A DNA stretch of 64,000 nucleotides from Pseudomonadota bacterium (GCA_023423695.1 JAFAFA010000152.1:156009-220008); one strand, 5' to 3'. Counted from the stretch's first letter, positions 42,595 through 52,152 are shown. Program-made: numbers and translations. The notes: generated from the letters alone by a model not told the origin.

Positions 42595-44010
42595 ATGAAC
42601 GAGCTGACGCCCCGCACCGAGGCGATGCCTTCCGGTGCCTCTCCTGTCGGGAGCGCGGTTCCGCGTCTCGCAAACGCCCCTCCCCTCGAGACGCTCCCGG
42701 CGGCGGGGCGGCGAGGAAAAATCATTCTGATCAACCGCTATTTCTACCCGGATTTGTCGGCGACCAGCCAGATGGTGAGCAGCCTCGCCTTCGAACTGGC
42801 GGCGCGGGGGGTCGCCGTGCATGCGATCGCCAGCCGCCAGCGCTACGACGATCCCGCCGCGGCACTCCCCCGCCATGAAAGCGTCCGTGGCGTGACCATC
42901 CACCGCGTCGGCACAAGCCGCTTCGGCCGCGGCCGGCTGGGCCGGCGGGCATTGGATTACGCAACCTTCCACCTCGCCGCCGCCGCCGCGGTGGTCTCGG
43001 ACACCGGCCCCGGCGACTGCGTGGTCGCCTGCACCGACCCGCCGATGCTGTCCGTGACGGTGCAGTCGGTTCTGCGGCCGCGCACGGTGCTGGTCAACTG
43101 GCTGCTCGACCTGTTTCCGGAAGTCGCCTTCTCCTTGCAGGTGAAGGGCGTGCTGGGTATCGCCCCGGTGCTGCGACGCCTGCGCAACCGGTCGCTCACC
43201 AAGGCGGTGATGAACGTCGTGATCGGTGCGCGCATGGCGGCTTTGTTGACCGAACAGGGGATCAGTGCCAAGAGCATCACGGTCATTCCGAATTGCTCGG
43301 ATGGCAGCCTCGTGCGGCCGCTGCCGCGCGAGGGGGTGAGTTTGCGCCGCGAGTGGGGGTTGGGGAGCCGGTTTGTCGTCGGCTATTCCGGCAACATGGG
43401 CCGGGCGCACGAGTTCGGCACGGTGCTCGCTGCGGCCGACCGGCTGCGGAACGACCCCAACATCCTGTTCTTGTTCGTCGGCGATGGCCACAAGTTGGCG
43501 GAGATCCGCCGGGAGGTGGCCGCGCGCAGCCTACCCAATGTCATGTTCCAGCCGCTCCAGTCCGAAGAGCGGCTGTGTGAGACGCTGGGCGCGATGGACG
43601 TCCATCTGGTGACGCTGCTGCCCGAACTCGAAGGGCTGATCATCCCGAGCAAGATTTACGGCATCGCCGCAGCTGGGCGGCCCGCACTGTTCGTCGGCGA
43701 TCTGCAAGGCGAGGTGAGCACGATGCTGCAGGAGCATGATTTCGGCTCCGCCTTTGCCATCGGCGATGCCGATGGGCTGGCCGCGTCACTCCGCACGCTG
43801 AGCACCTCGCCCGAATTGTGTCAGCGGCTCGGTGCCAACGCGCGCCGCGCCTTCGATGAGCATTTCGACCGCCGCCATGTGGTCGAGAAATGGCTGGCCC
43901 TGCTGGACGATCTCCAGGTCGGCGCAGCCATGGCCGAGCCCGAAGTCGGAACAGGGAGGCGCTTTGCCAAGGCACAGCCTGTTGGCCAAGCGATGAGGGG
44001 AGCGAAATGA
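42595..44010 (+). CDS. family 4 glycosyltransferase
   Basis: A 471-residue GT-B enzyme. A 40-residue polar leader precedes IILINRYFYPDLSATSQMVS, the acceptor-domain start. The donor domain contains FVVGYSGNMGRAHEF near 263, LFLFVGDGHKLAEI near 291, and the conserved E in LLPELEGLIIPSKIYGIAAA near 340-359, as in WbuB-like fucosamine/sugar transferases. The ATG at 42595 is the first with a ribosome site after the divergent promoter. The stop overlaps the gmd start by four bases, suggesting it may use GDP-fucose, though this is contextual. Confidence 0.9.
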   Translation: MNELTPRTEAMPSGASPVGSAVPRLANAPPLETLPAAGRRGKIILINRYFYPDLSATSQMVSSLAFELAARGVAVHAIASRQRYDDPAAALPRHESVRGVTIHRVGTSRFGRGRLGRRALDYATFHLAAAAAVVSDTGPGDCVVACTDPPMLSVTVQSVLRPRTVLVNWLLDLFPEVAFSLQVKGVLGIAPVLRRLRNRSLTKAVMNVVIGARMAALLTEQGISAKSITVIPNCSDGSLVRPLPREGVSLRREWGLGSRFVVGYSGNMGRAHEFGTVLAAADRLRNDPNILFLFVGDGHKLAEIRREVAARSLPNVMFQPLQSEERLCETLGAMDVHLVTLLPELEGLIIPSKIYGIAAAGRPALFVGDLQGEVSTMLQEHDFGSAFAIGDADGLAASLRTLSTSPELCQRLGANARRAFDEHFDRRHVVEKWLALLDDLQVGAAMAEPEVGTGRRFAKAQPVGQAMRGAK

Positions 44011-45071
44011 CCAAGACGGCACTGATCACCGGCGCCACCGGGCAGGACGGCGCCTATCTGGCGGAGCTGCTGCTGGCCAAGGGCTACAAGGTGCATGGGA
44101 TGAAGCGGCGCTCCTCGTCCTTCAACACCGGGCGGGTCGAGCACCTCTACCAGGACCCGCACGAGGAGGACGTGCGCTTCGTCCTGCATTACGGCGACCT
44201 CACCGATGCCACCAACCTCATTCGCCTGATGCAGGAGGTCCAGCCGGACGAGGTGTACAATCTGGCGGCCCAGAGCCATGTCCAGGTCAGTTTCGAGACG
44301 CCGGAATACACCGCCAACGCCGACGGTCTCGGCACGCTGCGCCTCTTGGAAGCGATCCGCCTGCTCGGCATGGCCGAGCGCTGCCGCTTCTACCAGGCCT
44401 CCACGTCCGAACTGTACGGCAAGGTGCAGGAGACGCCGCAGCGCGAGACCACGCCCTTCTACCCGCGCAGCCCCTATGCCGCCGCCAAGCTCTTTGCCTA
44501 CTGGATCACGGTAAATTACCGCGAAGCCTACGGCATGCACGCCTCCAATGGCATCCTGTTCAACCACGAAGGCCCGACCCGCGGCGAGACCTTCGTCACC
44601 CGCAAGATCACCCGGGCGGTGGCCGCCATCGAACAGGGCAAACAGGACTGCCTGTATCTCGGCAACCTGGAGGCCAAGCGCGACTGGGGCCATGCGCGCG
44701 ACTATGTCGAGGGCATGTGGCGCATCCTGCAGCAGGACGAGGCCGACGATTACGTGCTGGCCACCGGCGAGACCCACAGCGTGCGCGAGTTCGTCGAACT
44801 GGCCTTTGCCCATGTCGGCCGCGGCATAGCGTGGCGCGGCATCGGCGTGGACGAGGAGGGCGTCTGCCGGACGACCGGCAAGGTGGTGGTGCGCATCGAC
44901 CCGCGCTATTTCCGCCCTACGGAAGTCGACCTGCTGCTGGGCGATCCCTCCAAGGCGCGCGCGAAGCTGGGCTGGCGCCACCGCACATCCTTCCGCCAAC
45001 TCGTCGAAGAGATGATGGCGGCTGACCTTCAATCCGAACATGCAGGAGGGCGTGCCTATGTCAACGCATGA
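44007..45071 (+). CDS. gmd: GDP-mannose 4,6-dehydratase
   Basis: A 354-residue SDR enzyme that makes GDP-4-keto-6-deoxymannose. ITGATGQDGAYLAELLLAKG (residues 7-26) is the NADP-binding motif, MKRRSSSFNTGRVEHLYQ follows as in Gmd, STSELYGKVQETPQRETTPF carries the catalytic Ser/Thr and Glu, and YPRSPYAAAKLFAYW the Tyr-x3-Lys pair. RGETFVTRKITRAVA is also diagnostic. It is coupled to the GT4 gene (ATGA) and overlaps the fucose synthase gene, completing the GDP-fucose branch. Confidence 0.96.
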   Translation: MTKTALITGATGQDGAYLAELLLAKGYKVHGMKRRSSSFNTGRVEHLYQDPHEEDVRFVLHYGDLTDATNLIRLMQEVQPDEVYNLAAQSHVQVSFETPEYTANADGLGTLRLLEAIRLLGMAERCRFYQASTSELYGKVQETPQRETTPFYPRSPYAAAKLFAYWITVNYREAYGMHASNGILFNHEGPTRGETFVTRKITRAVAAIEQGKQDCLYLGNLEAKRDWGHARDYVEGMWRILQQDEADDYVLATGETHSVREFVELAFAHVGRGIAWRGIGVDEEGVCRTTGKVVVRIDPRYFRPTEVDLLLGDPSKARAKLGWRHRTSFRQLVEEMMAADLQSEHAGGRAYVNA

Positions 45072-46044
45072 GGGGATCGTCCCACCCGCTTTCTCTCTCA
45101 AGGGCCGACGGGTCTGGGTGGCCGGCCACCGTGGTATGGTCGGCTCCGCCATGGTCCGCCGGCTGGCGCGCGAGGATTGCGAGATCCTGACGGTGCCCCG
45201 GGCCGAGCTGGACCTGCGCCGGCAGGCGGATGTCGAGGCCTGGATGGCCCGGACGCGGCCCGACGTGGTGGTGGTGGCGGCGGCGACGGTCGGCGGCATC
45301 CTGGCCAACGACACGCGGCCAGCGGAGTTCATCTACGACAATCTGGCGATCGGCACCAACCTGATCGAGGCGTCCAGGCGCACCGGCGTCGACAAGCTGC
45401 TCTATCTCAGCTCGTCCTGCGTCTATCCCCGGCTGGCGCCGCAGCCCATTCCTGAAAGCGCCTTGCTGAGCGGACCGCTGGAGCCGACCAACCAATGGTA
45501 CGCGATCGCCAAGATCGCCGGGATCCTTCTGACCCAGGCCTACCGCCGGCATGACGGCTGCGACTTCATCGCTGCGATGCCGACCAACCTCTATGGTCCC
45601 GGCGACAATTTCGACCTTGCCAGCAGCCATGTCCTGCCCGCCCTGATGCGCAAGCTGCACGAAGCCAAGTTGGCCGGCCGCCGCACGGTCGAGGTCTGGG
45701 GCAGCGGCAGGCCGTTGCGCGAGTTCCTTCATGTCGACGACCTCGCCGACAGCCTTGTCTTCCTGCTCGGCCACTATTCGGACCAAGAGCACGTGAATAT
45801 CGGCTCCGGAACCGAGGTCAGCATCGCCGAACTGGCCCGGCTGGTCGCCGAGGTGGTCGGCTGGGATGGTGAACTGGTGTTCGACTCCAGCAAGCCGGAC
45901 GGAACGCCGCGCAAGCTGCTCGACAGCGGCAAGCTGACGGCGATGGGCTGGCGCCCGCGCATCGATCTGCGCGAGGGGCTGCGCCAGGCCTACCGCTGGT
46001 TCCTGGAGCATGGCGCCGCCGCGGCCGGGACCATGGCTGCCTGA
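45058..46044 (+). CDS. fcl: GDP-L-fucose synthase
   Basis: A 328-residue SDR epimerase/reductase that converts GDP-4-keto-6-deoxymannose to GDP-L-fucose. WVAGHRGMVGSAMVRRL (near residues 20-36) binds NADP, the Ser/Tyr/Lys catalytic set is in LYLSSSCVYP and NQWYAIAKIAG, and MPTNLYGPGDNFD is typical of WcaG/Fcl. The ATG at 45058 has AGGAGG 8 bases upstream, inside the end of gmd, so it overlaps that gene by 14 bases; an ATG at 45040 is weaker. Confidence 0.95.
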   Translation: MSTHEGIVPPAFSLKGRRVWVAGHRGMVGSAMVRRLAREDCEILTVPRAELDLRRQADVEAWMARTRPDVVVVAAATVGGILANDTRPAEFIYDNLAIGTNLIEASRRTGVDKLLYLSSSCVYPRLAPQPIPESALLSGPLEPTNQWYAIAKIAGILLTQAYRRHDGCDFIAAMPTNLYGPGDNFDLASSHVLPALMRKLHEAKLAGRRTVEVWGSGRPLREFLHVDDLADSLVFLLGHYSDQEHVNIGSGTEVSIAELARLVAEVVGWDGELVFDSSKPDGTPRKLLDSGKLTAMGWRPRIDLREGLRQAYRWFLEHGAAAAGTMAA

Positions 46045-46104
46045 CGGGCGGCTCACCGCCCGCCGCCTGTCGGCGGGCTTCCCCTTTCCTGCGGAGGAAC
46101 TCCC

Positions 46105-47454
46105 ATGATGCCGCGCGTTCTGGTCGCCCAGATCGGCGCCCGCATGCACTATGCGGTGCCCCGGATTCTGCAAGAAGCCGGTGCCCTCGAACAGTTCTTC
46201 ACCGACATCTGCGCGACCGGCGGCTGGGCCGATGCGGTGGCGGCCCTGCCGCCCGGCATCACGCCTCCCACCCTGCGCCGTCTGGCCATGCGCCGGCCGG
46301 CGGCCGTTCCGTCGGCCAAGATCACCAGCTTCCCGCTGTTCGGGTTGAGCTTCGGATTCCGCCGCACCCGCGCGCGGAATGCGAGCGAGGCGGCACAGAT
46401 CTATCTCGACGGCGGACAGGCATTCTGCCGCCGCGTCCTGCGCCGCGGTTTCGGCAGGGCCTCAATGGTTTACGCCTTCGATGGTGCAGCGTTGGAGCTG
46501 CTGCGCGAGGCTCGCCGCGCGGGCCTGACGACGGTCCTGGAACAGACGATCGCCTCGGTCGAACTGCAGGACCGGCTGATGCTCGAACAGGCCAACCGCT
46601 TTCCGGACTGGGGGGCAAGGGCCATCGATCGCAAGACGGTGGCCGCCTTGTGCGCGCATGAGCGGGCCGAGTGGGAGGCTGCCGACCTGATCGTCTGCGG
46701 CTCCGAGTTCGTCCGCCAGTCCATCGCCGAAAGTGGCGGCCCGGCCGAGCGCTGCGTCGTCGTCCCCTATGGCGTCGATGACCGCTTCGTGCTGCCGGCG
46801 CGCGATCCGCGGCAGGGGCCGTTGCGTGTGTTGAGCGTGGGAGAGGTCGGTCTGCGCAAGGGCTCACCCCATGTGATGGAGGCAGCGCGCCGGCTTGCCG
46901 GCCGGGCCGAGTTCCGTATGGCCGGACCATGCCCGCTGCCGTCGCATGTCGTCGCCGGTGCGCCTGCGAACCTTCAGATCCTCGGCCCGGTTCCGCGCGG
47001 CGACATCCGGCACCACTATGCCTGGGCCGACGTTTTCCTGCTGCCCTCGATCTGTGAAGGCTCGGCCACTGCCGTTTACGAAGCGCTCGCCGCTGGCCTG
47101 CCGGTGGTCTGCACCCCCAACACGGGCAGCGTGGTCGAGGATGGCGTACAGGGCTTCATCATCCCTGCCGGTGACCCGGACGCAATCGTCGCGGCCCTGG
47201 AAACCCTGGCGGACAACCCGGCTCGGCGGCGCGACATGGCCGAGCGGGCGGCGCAAAGATTCCGGGACTACGACGTCGACGCCTATGGGCGGCGGCTGCT
47301 CGCAGCACTGGTCGCGGCGGCGAATGGCCAGAGCCCCTCTCGGTCCTCCGGTCCCGGCGAAACGGCGGCCGGTTCCGACGAACCACTCCAGCCGGCCAAA
47401 GGCGGCACGCCTCCGGACATCAAGGGCCGGATCCCTGCGTCGGTGTCGCGATGA
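46105..47454 (+). CDS. family 4 glycosyltransferase
   Basis: A 449-residue GT-B enzyme. LVAQIGARMHYAVPRILQEA at the start is the acceptor-domain opening of a GT4 subgroup common in EPS loci. The donor domain has LRVLSVGEVGLRKGSPHVME near 236 and the EX7E motif region SICEGSATAVYEALAAGLPV near 316-335. The last 55 residues are Pro/Gly/Ser-rich and probably disordered. GGAGGAACTCCC precedes the ATG; the stop overlaps the next GT4 gene by four bases. Confidence 0.9.
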   Translation: MMPRVLVAQIGARMHYAVPRILQEAGALEQFFTDICATGGWADAVAALPPGITPPTLRRLAMRRPAAVPSAKITSFPLFGLSFGFRRTRARNASEAAQIYLDGGQAFCRRVLRRGFGRASMVYAFDGAALELLREARRAGLTTVLEQTIASVELQDRLMLEQANRFPDWGARAIDRKTVAALCAHERAEWEAADLIVCGSEFVRQSIAESGGPAERCVVVPYGVDDRFVLPARDPRQGPLRVLSVGEVGLRKGSPHVMEAARRLAGRAEFRMAGPCPLPSHVVAGAPANLQILGPVPRGDIRHHYAWADVFLLPSICEGSATAVYEALAAGLPVVCTPNTGSVVEDGVQGFIIPAGDPDAIVAALETLADNPARRRDMAERAAQRFRDYDVDAYGRRLLAALVAAANGQSPSRSSGPGETAAGSDEPLQPAKGGTPPDIKGRIPASVSR

Positions 47455-48629
47455 ACATCTGCATGCTGACCTCATCGGTCTCTCCCATCGGCGGTGGCGT
47501 CTTCTTCGCGCTGCACGGGCTCGCCACGGCGCTTCACCATCCCCCGGCCCGGTCGGTCTCGGTTGTTGGCCTGTGCAGCGGGCTTGCAGACGGCGATTTG
47601 GCTGCCTGGCAACCGCTTCCCATTGCCGCCTGTGAGGTTGTCGGGCCAAGGTCATGGGGCTATTCTGGCGGGTTGGCGCCCGCCCTGCGCACCGCCCAGG
47701 CCGATCTCACCCATGTGCATGGCATGTGGATGTATCCATCGCTTGCAAACCGGCTCCAGGCCCACGACGGCCGGCCCTATGTGATCAGCCCGCATGGCAT
47801 GCTCGATCCCTGGGCGGTGGCGAACGCAGGCTGGAAGAAGAGGATTGCGCTGCTGCTCTACGAACGGGCTCATCTGAACGGAGCCGGCTGCCTGCACGCT
47901 CTATGCGAGTCGGAGCTGCGGTCGATCCGAGCCTTCGGGCAGAAGAACCCGGTCTGTGTTGTTCCCAACGGCGTCGACCTTGCCGGCAACGAACCCGTTC
48001 ACGACGGCACACCGGACTGGTCGGCCTCGGTTCCGCCGGGAGCGCGGGTCCTGCTCTTCCTTGGCCGCCTTCATCCCAAAAAGAACCTGCCGGCGCTGTT
48101 GCGCGCCTGGGCGCTGCTGCGGCAGCGGAAGGTTCCGGGTGCTGCCGACTGGCATCTGGTGATCGCCGGCTGGGACCAGAACGACCACCGCCACGCCCTT
48201 GCCATGCTCGGCGAAGAACTGGAGATCGCCAGCAGCATCACCTTCGCGGGCCCGCAATTCGGCATCGGCAAACGGCTGAGCTACGGGGCCGCCGACGCCA
48301 TGATCCTGCCGTCCCTCAGCGAAGGCTTCCCCATGGCCGTGCTCGAGGCATGGTGTGCCGGCCTTCCGGTTCTGATGACGCCGGAATGCAACATGCCCAT
48401 CGGCTTTGCGGCGGAGGCGGCGCTTGAGATCGCCACCGATCCGTCTTCCATCGCCTCCGGCTTGGCGGATTTCTTCGCGCTTGACGACGAGGCGCGTAGA
48501 GCCATCGGCAAGCGCGGCCGCCAGCTCGTCGAGGACCGCTTCACCTGGCCCAAGGTCGCCGCCGAGATGAGTGCGGTGTACCGCTGGCTGGTAGGCGGTG
48601 GCGACCGACCGAGTTGCGTCCTGCTGTGA
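47451..48629 (+). CDS. family 4 glycosyltransferase
   Basis: A 392-residue GT-B enzyme. It starts MNICMLTSSVSPIGGGVFFA with the Gly-rich acceptor loop, has HVHGMWMYPSLANRL and SPHGMLDPWAV near 84-120, and the donor domain motifs LLFLGRLHPKKNLPALL near 202 and SLSEGFPMAVLEAWCAGLPV near 285-304 with both EX7E glutamates. It is coupled to the previous GT4 gene (ATGA). It closes the rightward operon that includes gmd and fcl. Confidence 0.9.
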   Translation: MNICMLTSSVSPIGGGVFFALHGLATALHHPPARSVSVVGLCSGLADGDLAAWQPLPIAACEVVGPRSWGYSGGLAPALRTAQADLTHVHGMWMYPSLANRLQAHDGRPYVISPHGMLDPWAVANAGWKKRIALLLYERAHLNGAGCLHALCESELRSIRAFGQKNPVCVVPNGVDLAGNEPVHDGTPDWSASVPPGARVLLFLGRLHPKKNLPALLRAWALLRQRKVPGAADWHLVIAGWDQNDHRHALAMLGEELEIASSITFAGPQFGIGKRLSYGAADAMILPSLSEGFPMAVLEAWCAGLPVLMTPECNMPIGFAAEAALEIATDPSSIASGLADFFALDDEARRAIGKRGRQLVEDRFTWPKVAAEMSAVYRWLVGGGDRPSCVLL

Positions 48630-48811
48630 TGCGCCTGATGGCAAGGCCAGGGTCTTCCAGCCTGGATCAGGGCGACAGGTGCAACCACCGGCGCATCGTC
48701 CTGCCGGCGGGCAACCACCCGACAGCCAGACTGGCCATCATGCCTGAACCTGGAGTGCGCGATGGCGGTTCGGGCCACAGCCGCATGATCCTCGACAATC
48801 CCGGCACAGCC

Positions 48812-48845
48812 GACTCCAAAGCGAATTTGCATTCGCTTTGGAGTC
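48812..48845. repeat. 15-bp perfect palindrome with 4-base loop
   Basis: GACTCCAAAGCGAAT (48812-48826) and ATTCGCTTTGGAGTC (48831-48845) are exact reverse complements around TTGC. It lies between the last GT4 gene and the acyltransferase gene, and its core resembles the palindrome at 48909-48930. Confidence 0.75.
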
Positions 48846-48872
48846 ACATGACCTCATCCGCCGGTCGGGCTT

Positions 48873-48930
48873 CGGCCGCATGAGCGGCCGGGACCGCCGT
48901 CGCGGTCCAAAGCGGATTGCAATCGGCTTT
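48873..48930. repeat. three abutting palindromes upstream of the acyltransferase gene
   Basis: Three inverted repeats lie end to end with no spacer: CGGCCGC-ATGA-GCGGCCG (48873-48890), GGACCGC-CGTC-GCGGTCC (48891-48908) and AAAGCGGATT-GC-AATCGGCTTT (48909-48930, one mismatch). They end 43 bases before the acyltransferase ATG, so in RNA they could fold into a stacked leader; on DNA they could be multiple protein sites or a palindromic repeat element. Confidence 0.7.
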
Positions 48931-48973
48931 AGCAGCCGGACAGTCGCAAAAGGGTTTCGGCAGGAGTTTGAAA

Positions 48974-50077
48974 ATGATCGACCGTGGGGGAGCAATGACC
49001 GGCCTTCGCTATTCCGAACTCGATGCGCTGCGCGGTCTGGCTGCGCTGAGTGTCGTCCTCCGGCATCTCATCAACGTCTTTCCACGGGACGTCTATCCGG
49101 TGGCCGAGCTGCTCGTCAAGGCACCGACACGCATCTTGTTCGCCGGCCACGAGGCCGTGCTGCTGTTCTTCCTGCTCAGCGGCTTTGTGCTCGCCGCGTC
49201 GATCCTGTCAAGCGGGCTCAACTATCAGACATTCATACGCAGGCGTGTGTGCCGCATCTACCCTCCATATGCCGCCGCCGTCGGGTTTGCTGCACTCGGC
49301 GCCCTTTGCTTTGCGGGACCGAGGGAGGGTGTGAGCGCCTGGTTCGCGATGACCTGGAACGAGCCTGTCACGTCAGCCCTGCTGAGCGAGCACCTTCTGC
49401 TCGTTGGCCGTTTCGACACCGGCCAACTCAACACGGCCTTTTGGTCGCTTGTCTACGAGATGCGAATCTCCCTCATTTTCCCCATCCTGCTGCTGTTTAC
49501 GCTTCATGCCCCGGCTTGGGCCGTGGCCATGGCAGCGGCGGGTGCGACCGCAGCCGCGGCAGGGACATCCCCCTATGAGGCGGACTGGCTGCCGACCCTG
49601 CACTATGCCGGGATCTTTGCCGCCGGCGCCATGATGGCCCGGTCCGTGAGCAGCCTGCGGACCGCATACGACGCAATCCGTCGGCAGACCCGTATCCTGT
49701 TGAGCGTTGTCGCCCTGAGCCTCATCCTCTACGGCTATGGGCCGCCGTCGTTGCGTGCGCAGTTGGGATTCTTCACGGATTGGTTCGTGGTCGCCGGCCA
49801 TGCCTGGCTGATCATAGCGGCGCTGTCGAGCCGGCGTTTGGGGAGCTTCCTGCGCCTGCCCGCGATCCAGTATCTGGGCAGGGTGTCGTACAGCCTGTAC
49901 CTCGTCCACGCGACGGTGCTGTTTTCGCTCGTCCACCTGCTGCCGCTGTGGGCGGCTGCGCTGCTTTATCTCCCTCTCACCTTCGGCGTCACTGTCATCT
50001 TCCACCGCTTGGTGGAGGCGCCCTCGATCCAGCTCTCCAAGCAAAGCTGGGGACGTGCTGCCAAGGCGGAGGCTTGA
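48974..50077 (+). CDS. family 3 acyltransferase (OafA/YrhL type)
   Basis: A 367-residue inner-membrane acyltransferase with about ten hydrophobic segments. YSELDALRGLAALSVVLRHL at residues 12-31 carries the Arg and the catalytic His of the family, FFLLSGFVLAASIL near 65 is the second motif, and LGRVSYSLYLVHATVLFSLV near 302 the C-terminal one. It probably O-acetylates a sugar of the polymer. AGGAG lies 7 bases before the ATG at 48974; the ATG at 48995 and the upstream 48917 are less supported. It is preceded by a dense palindrome cluster. Confidence 0.9.
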   Translation: MIDRGGAMTGLRYSELDALRGLAALSVVLRHLINVFPRDVYPVAELLVKAPTRILFAGHEAVLLFFLLSGFVLAASILSSGLNYQTFIRRRVCRIYPPYAAAVGFAALGALCFAGPREGVSAWFAMTWNEPVTSALLSEHLLLVGRFDTGQLNTAFWSLVYEMRISLIFPILLLFTLHAPAWAVAMAAAGATAAAAGTSPYEADWLPTLHYAGIFAAGAMMARSVSSLRTAYDAIRRQTRILLSVVALSLILYGYGPPSLRAQLGFFTDWFVVAGHAWLIIAALSSRRLGSFLRLPAIQYLGRVSYSLYLVHATVLFSLVHLLPLWAAALLYLPLTFGVTVIFHRLVEAPSIQLSKQSWGRAAKAEA

Positions 50078-50346
50078 TCACCAGCAGCGCGACATTGGCC
50101 AAAGCCCAGGCAACCACCACGGGATTGCAGGTTCATGTCGATCCGGTGGGGGGATGAGGTGGACGAGCCGGGCCCACCCTTGCCCCGCGCCCGGCTCCGG
50201 TCGGCGTTGCCTTCTGCGTGGCAAAGCCGCTCGTTTTCCGTCCACCACAGAGGGTGTGCAGCCTCCACGTTCCACCGAACGAGATCGGCACACGCTGGCG
50301 AAGCTTGGGCGCGTCTGCGCCATAAAACACGAGGATCTCCAAGAGC

Positions 50347-50756
50347 CACGGCGTCATCGTGATCGAAGATCCGCAGGTCCGCACCATGACGACGCGCGCC
50401 GCCGAAATGGGAGAGCAACCGGGCCGGAACATCGTCGCCCAGTCTGGCCTGAACCACGCCATTTTGGCTGTGGCTCCGCATCAAATCCGGACCATGCCGG
50501 AGTACAAAGCGGTTTGGTAGGGGCATGCGTCGTCGCCATGACCCCGGCGGACACCAGCCAGACCTGCAGCGTGTGCGGCTGTGTCCATCCGGGCAACCGC
50601 ACCAGCCAAGCGTCACTCGCCTGCCGCGACAGCGGTCATGCCGACAACGCTGACCTGAATGCCGCCAGAACCGGTCTTGAGGCTTGGCCCTGCAACCGGA
50701 GGACCTCCGGGGTGCACCCGTGGATCGAGCTCGTTCGCAAGACCGCCGCATCGTGA
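50347..50756 (+). pseudogene. relic of an IS200/IS605-family TnpB
   Basis: Two out-of-phase pieces match the C-terminal half of TnpB. Piece one (50347-50520) reads HGVIVIEDPQVRTMTTRAAE with the RuvC-type Glu in context, then PGRNIVAQSGLNHAIL and EYKAVW before a TAG. Piece two, in another frame to TGA at 50756, reads TSQTCSVCGCVHPGNRTSQ and ACRDSGHADNADLNAARTG. One zinc-finger Cys is Ser. The 5' half is missing or unrecognisable, and a frameshift plus a stop make it non-functional. The remaining bases of the 50078-50826 spacer hold nothing I can assign. Confidence 0.85.
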
Positions 50757-50826
50757 GGCCCGCACGCTCTGCCCCGTCAGGGCTGAGCGCAGTCACAGTG
50801 TCCCGGAGGCCTTTCACCCACCCGTG

Positions 50827-52140
50827 TCATCGCGGGCTGAAAGCCTGATGCGCCTCAGCCCTGATCGGACCGGACTGCATTGCAGGGGCCGGCTCAAAGC
50901 GGCTGACGGGCCGCCGGGCCCAGATCAGGACCGGATAGAGGAAAATCGAGAGGTGGACCCATATGTTCAGGATGAAGTGGGTGTGATGTGTGATCGCCAG
51001 CATGCCTGGGGTCAGGAGCAGCATATACAGCAGCTGTCCCGGTATGGACCGCTGCAGTGCCGCACAGTAAAGGCGCTTCAGCACCAGACCGATGAGAAAG
51101 AACTTTACCGCGCCCAAATACCAAAATGAGCCAAAGCCGTCGGCCATGCCGGTTTCGGTGCTGCCAGTCGCCGGCGCATGCTTGGTGAACGCATAGGGGT
51201 TCCGGATCGGGATGAACAAAAGCTCTTTGAACTCGGTGCCGGTAACCTGGGCCGGGATATAGTTGAAGACCAGCGTGTTCCAGTGGAATGCGCCAAAATC
51301 CAGGATCATGTTCTGGTCGATGGCATTGATCTTGTAGATCGCATTGAGCATCTCCGGACCGCCGTTGGCCAGCAGGTCCTTGATGTTGCCGACGAAGTCG
51401 ATCTGCATGATCCGGTCAAGACTTGGCCCCTCCTCGGTTTTGGCGACCTTGCGATAGTCGCCGGTGCTGTTCATCACCAGTGTCCCGACGAGCACCGCCG
51501 CCAGAGCCAGTGCGCGGGGCACCGTCCGGCCCCGCTCGAACCAATGGCTCAGCAGGATGATCAAGACGAACTCGGAGGTGTCTCCCCGGCGTCCGGCGAA
51601 GATGATCCGTTCCAGATAGAACGTCGCTCCGAACAGGGCGATCGCCAGCGCCACGCGCGACCGGGTCCGCACGAAGCAGATCGTTGCCAGGGCGAAGCCG
51701 TATCCGAGCATCTTGGCGAAGAAGTTGTAGGCGACCGGCAGCCCGGTCGGCAGGCTGAGATCCCTGACCTCCACGGGCAGATGGCTGATCTTGAAGTAGA
51801 AGAAGGCGCCGAGCGCAGACAGCACAGCGGCGGCGGTGATCAGGCGTTGTTCGCACATCTCGTAGGAGAAGGCACGCATCGGCCGGTTGCTGATGGTCCA
51901 GCCCAGCCAGAGCATCACCGCGCAGGACAGCGTCACCACCATGGTCTTGGCGAAGGCCCCCTCCGGCAGATACGGGTCGGTGGCCAGCCCGGGCAACTGC
52001 GGCAGGACAAAGCTGAAGAACATCGCCCCGGCAAAGAACGGATACTCGTAGACACGCCCCTTGCGGCCGAGCACCGTCGCCAGCAGGGCGAAGGTGATGG
52101 CCACCAGGGCAAAGAGCAGGATCCAGTTGATCGTTTCCAT
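50827..52140 (-). CDS. probable O-antigen/EPS polymerase (Wzy-like)
   Basis: A 437-residue polytopic inner-membrane protein with about 10-12 hydrophobic segments and a large loop near residues 210-330 (GDYRKVAKTEEGPSLDRIMQ onward), the layout of Wzy or oligosaccharide repeat-unit polymerases. AGRRGDTSEFVLIILLSHWF near 177 has the conserved Arg-rich turn. Sequence identity in this family is low, so the call rests on topology and on its place in the WecA-to-polymerase operon that otherwise lacks a polymerase. It starts 12 bases after the YdcF-like gene. Confidence 0.75.
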   Translation of the reverse strand: METINWILLFALVAITFALLATVLGRKGRVYEYPFFAGAMFFSFVLPQLPGLATDPYLPEGAFAKTMVVTLSCAVMLWLGWTISNRPMRAFSYEMCEQRLITAAAVLSALGAFFYFKISHLPVEVRDLSLPTGLPVAYNFFAKMLGYGFALATICFVRTRSRVALAIALFGATFYLERIIFAGRRGDTSEFVLIILLSHWFERGRTVPRALALAAVLVGTLVMNSTGDYRKVAKTEEGPSLDRIMQIDFVGNIKDLLANGGPEMLNAIYKINAIDQNMILDFGAFHWNTLVFNYIPAQVTGTEFKELLFIPIRNPYAFTKHAPATGSTETGMADGFGSFWYLGAVKFFLIGLVLKRLYCAALQRSIPGQLLYMLLLTPGMLAITHHTHFILNIWVHLSIFLYPVLIWARRPVSRFEPAPAMQSGPIRAEAHQAFSPR

Positions 52141-52152
52141 TCCCGGCCTCCT

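Noticed and set aside
48812..48930. CRISPR array
   Set aside because: The repeats are palindromes of different sequence and length without unique spacers of constant size, and no cas gene is present.
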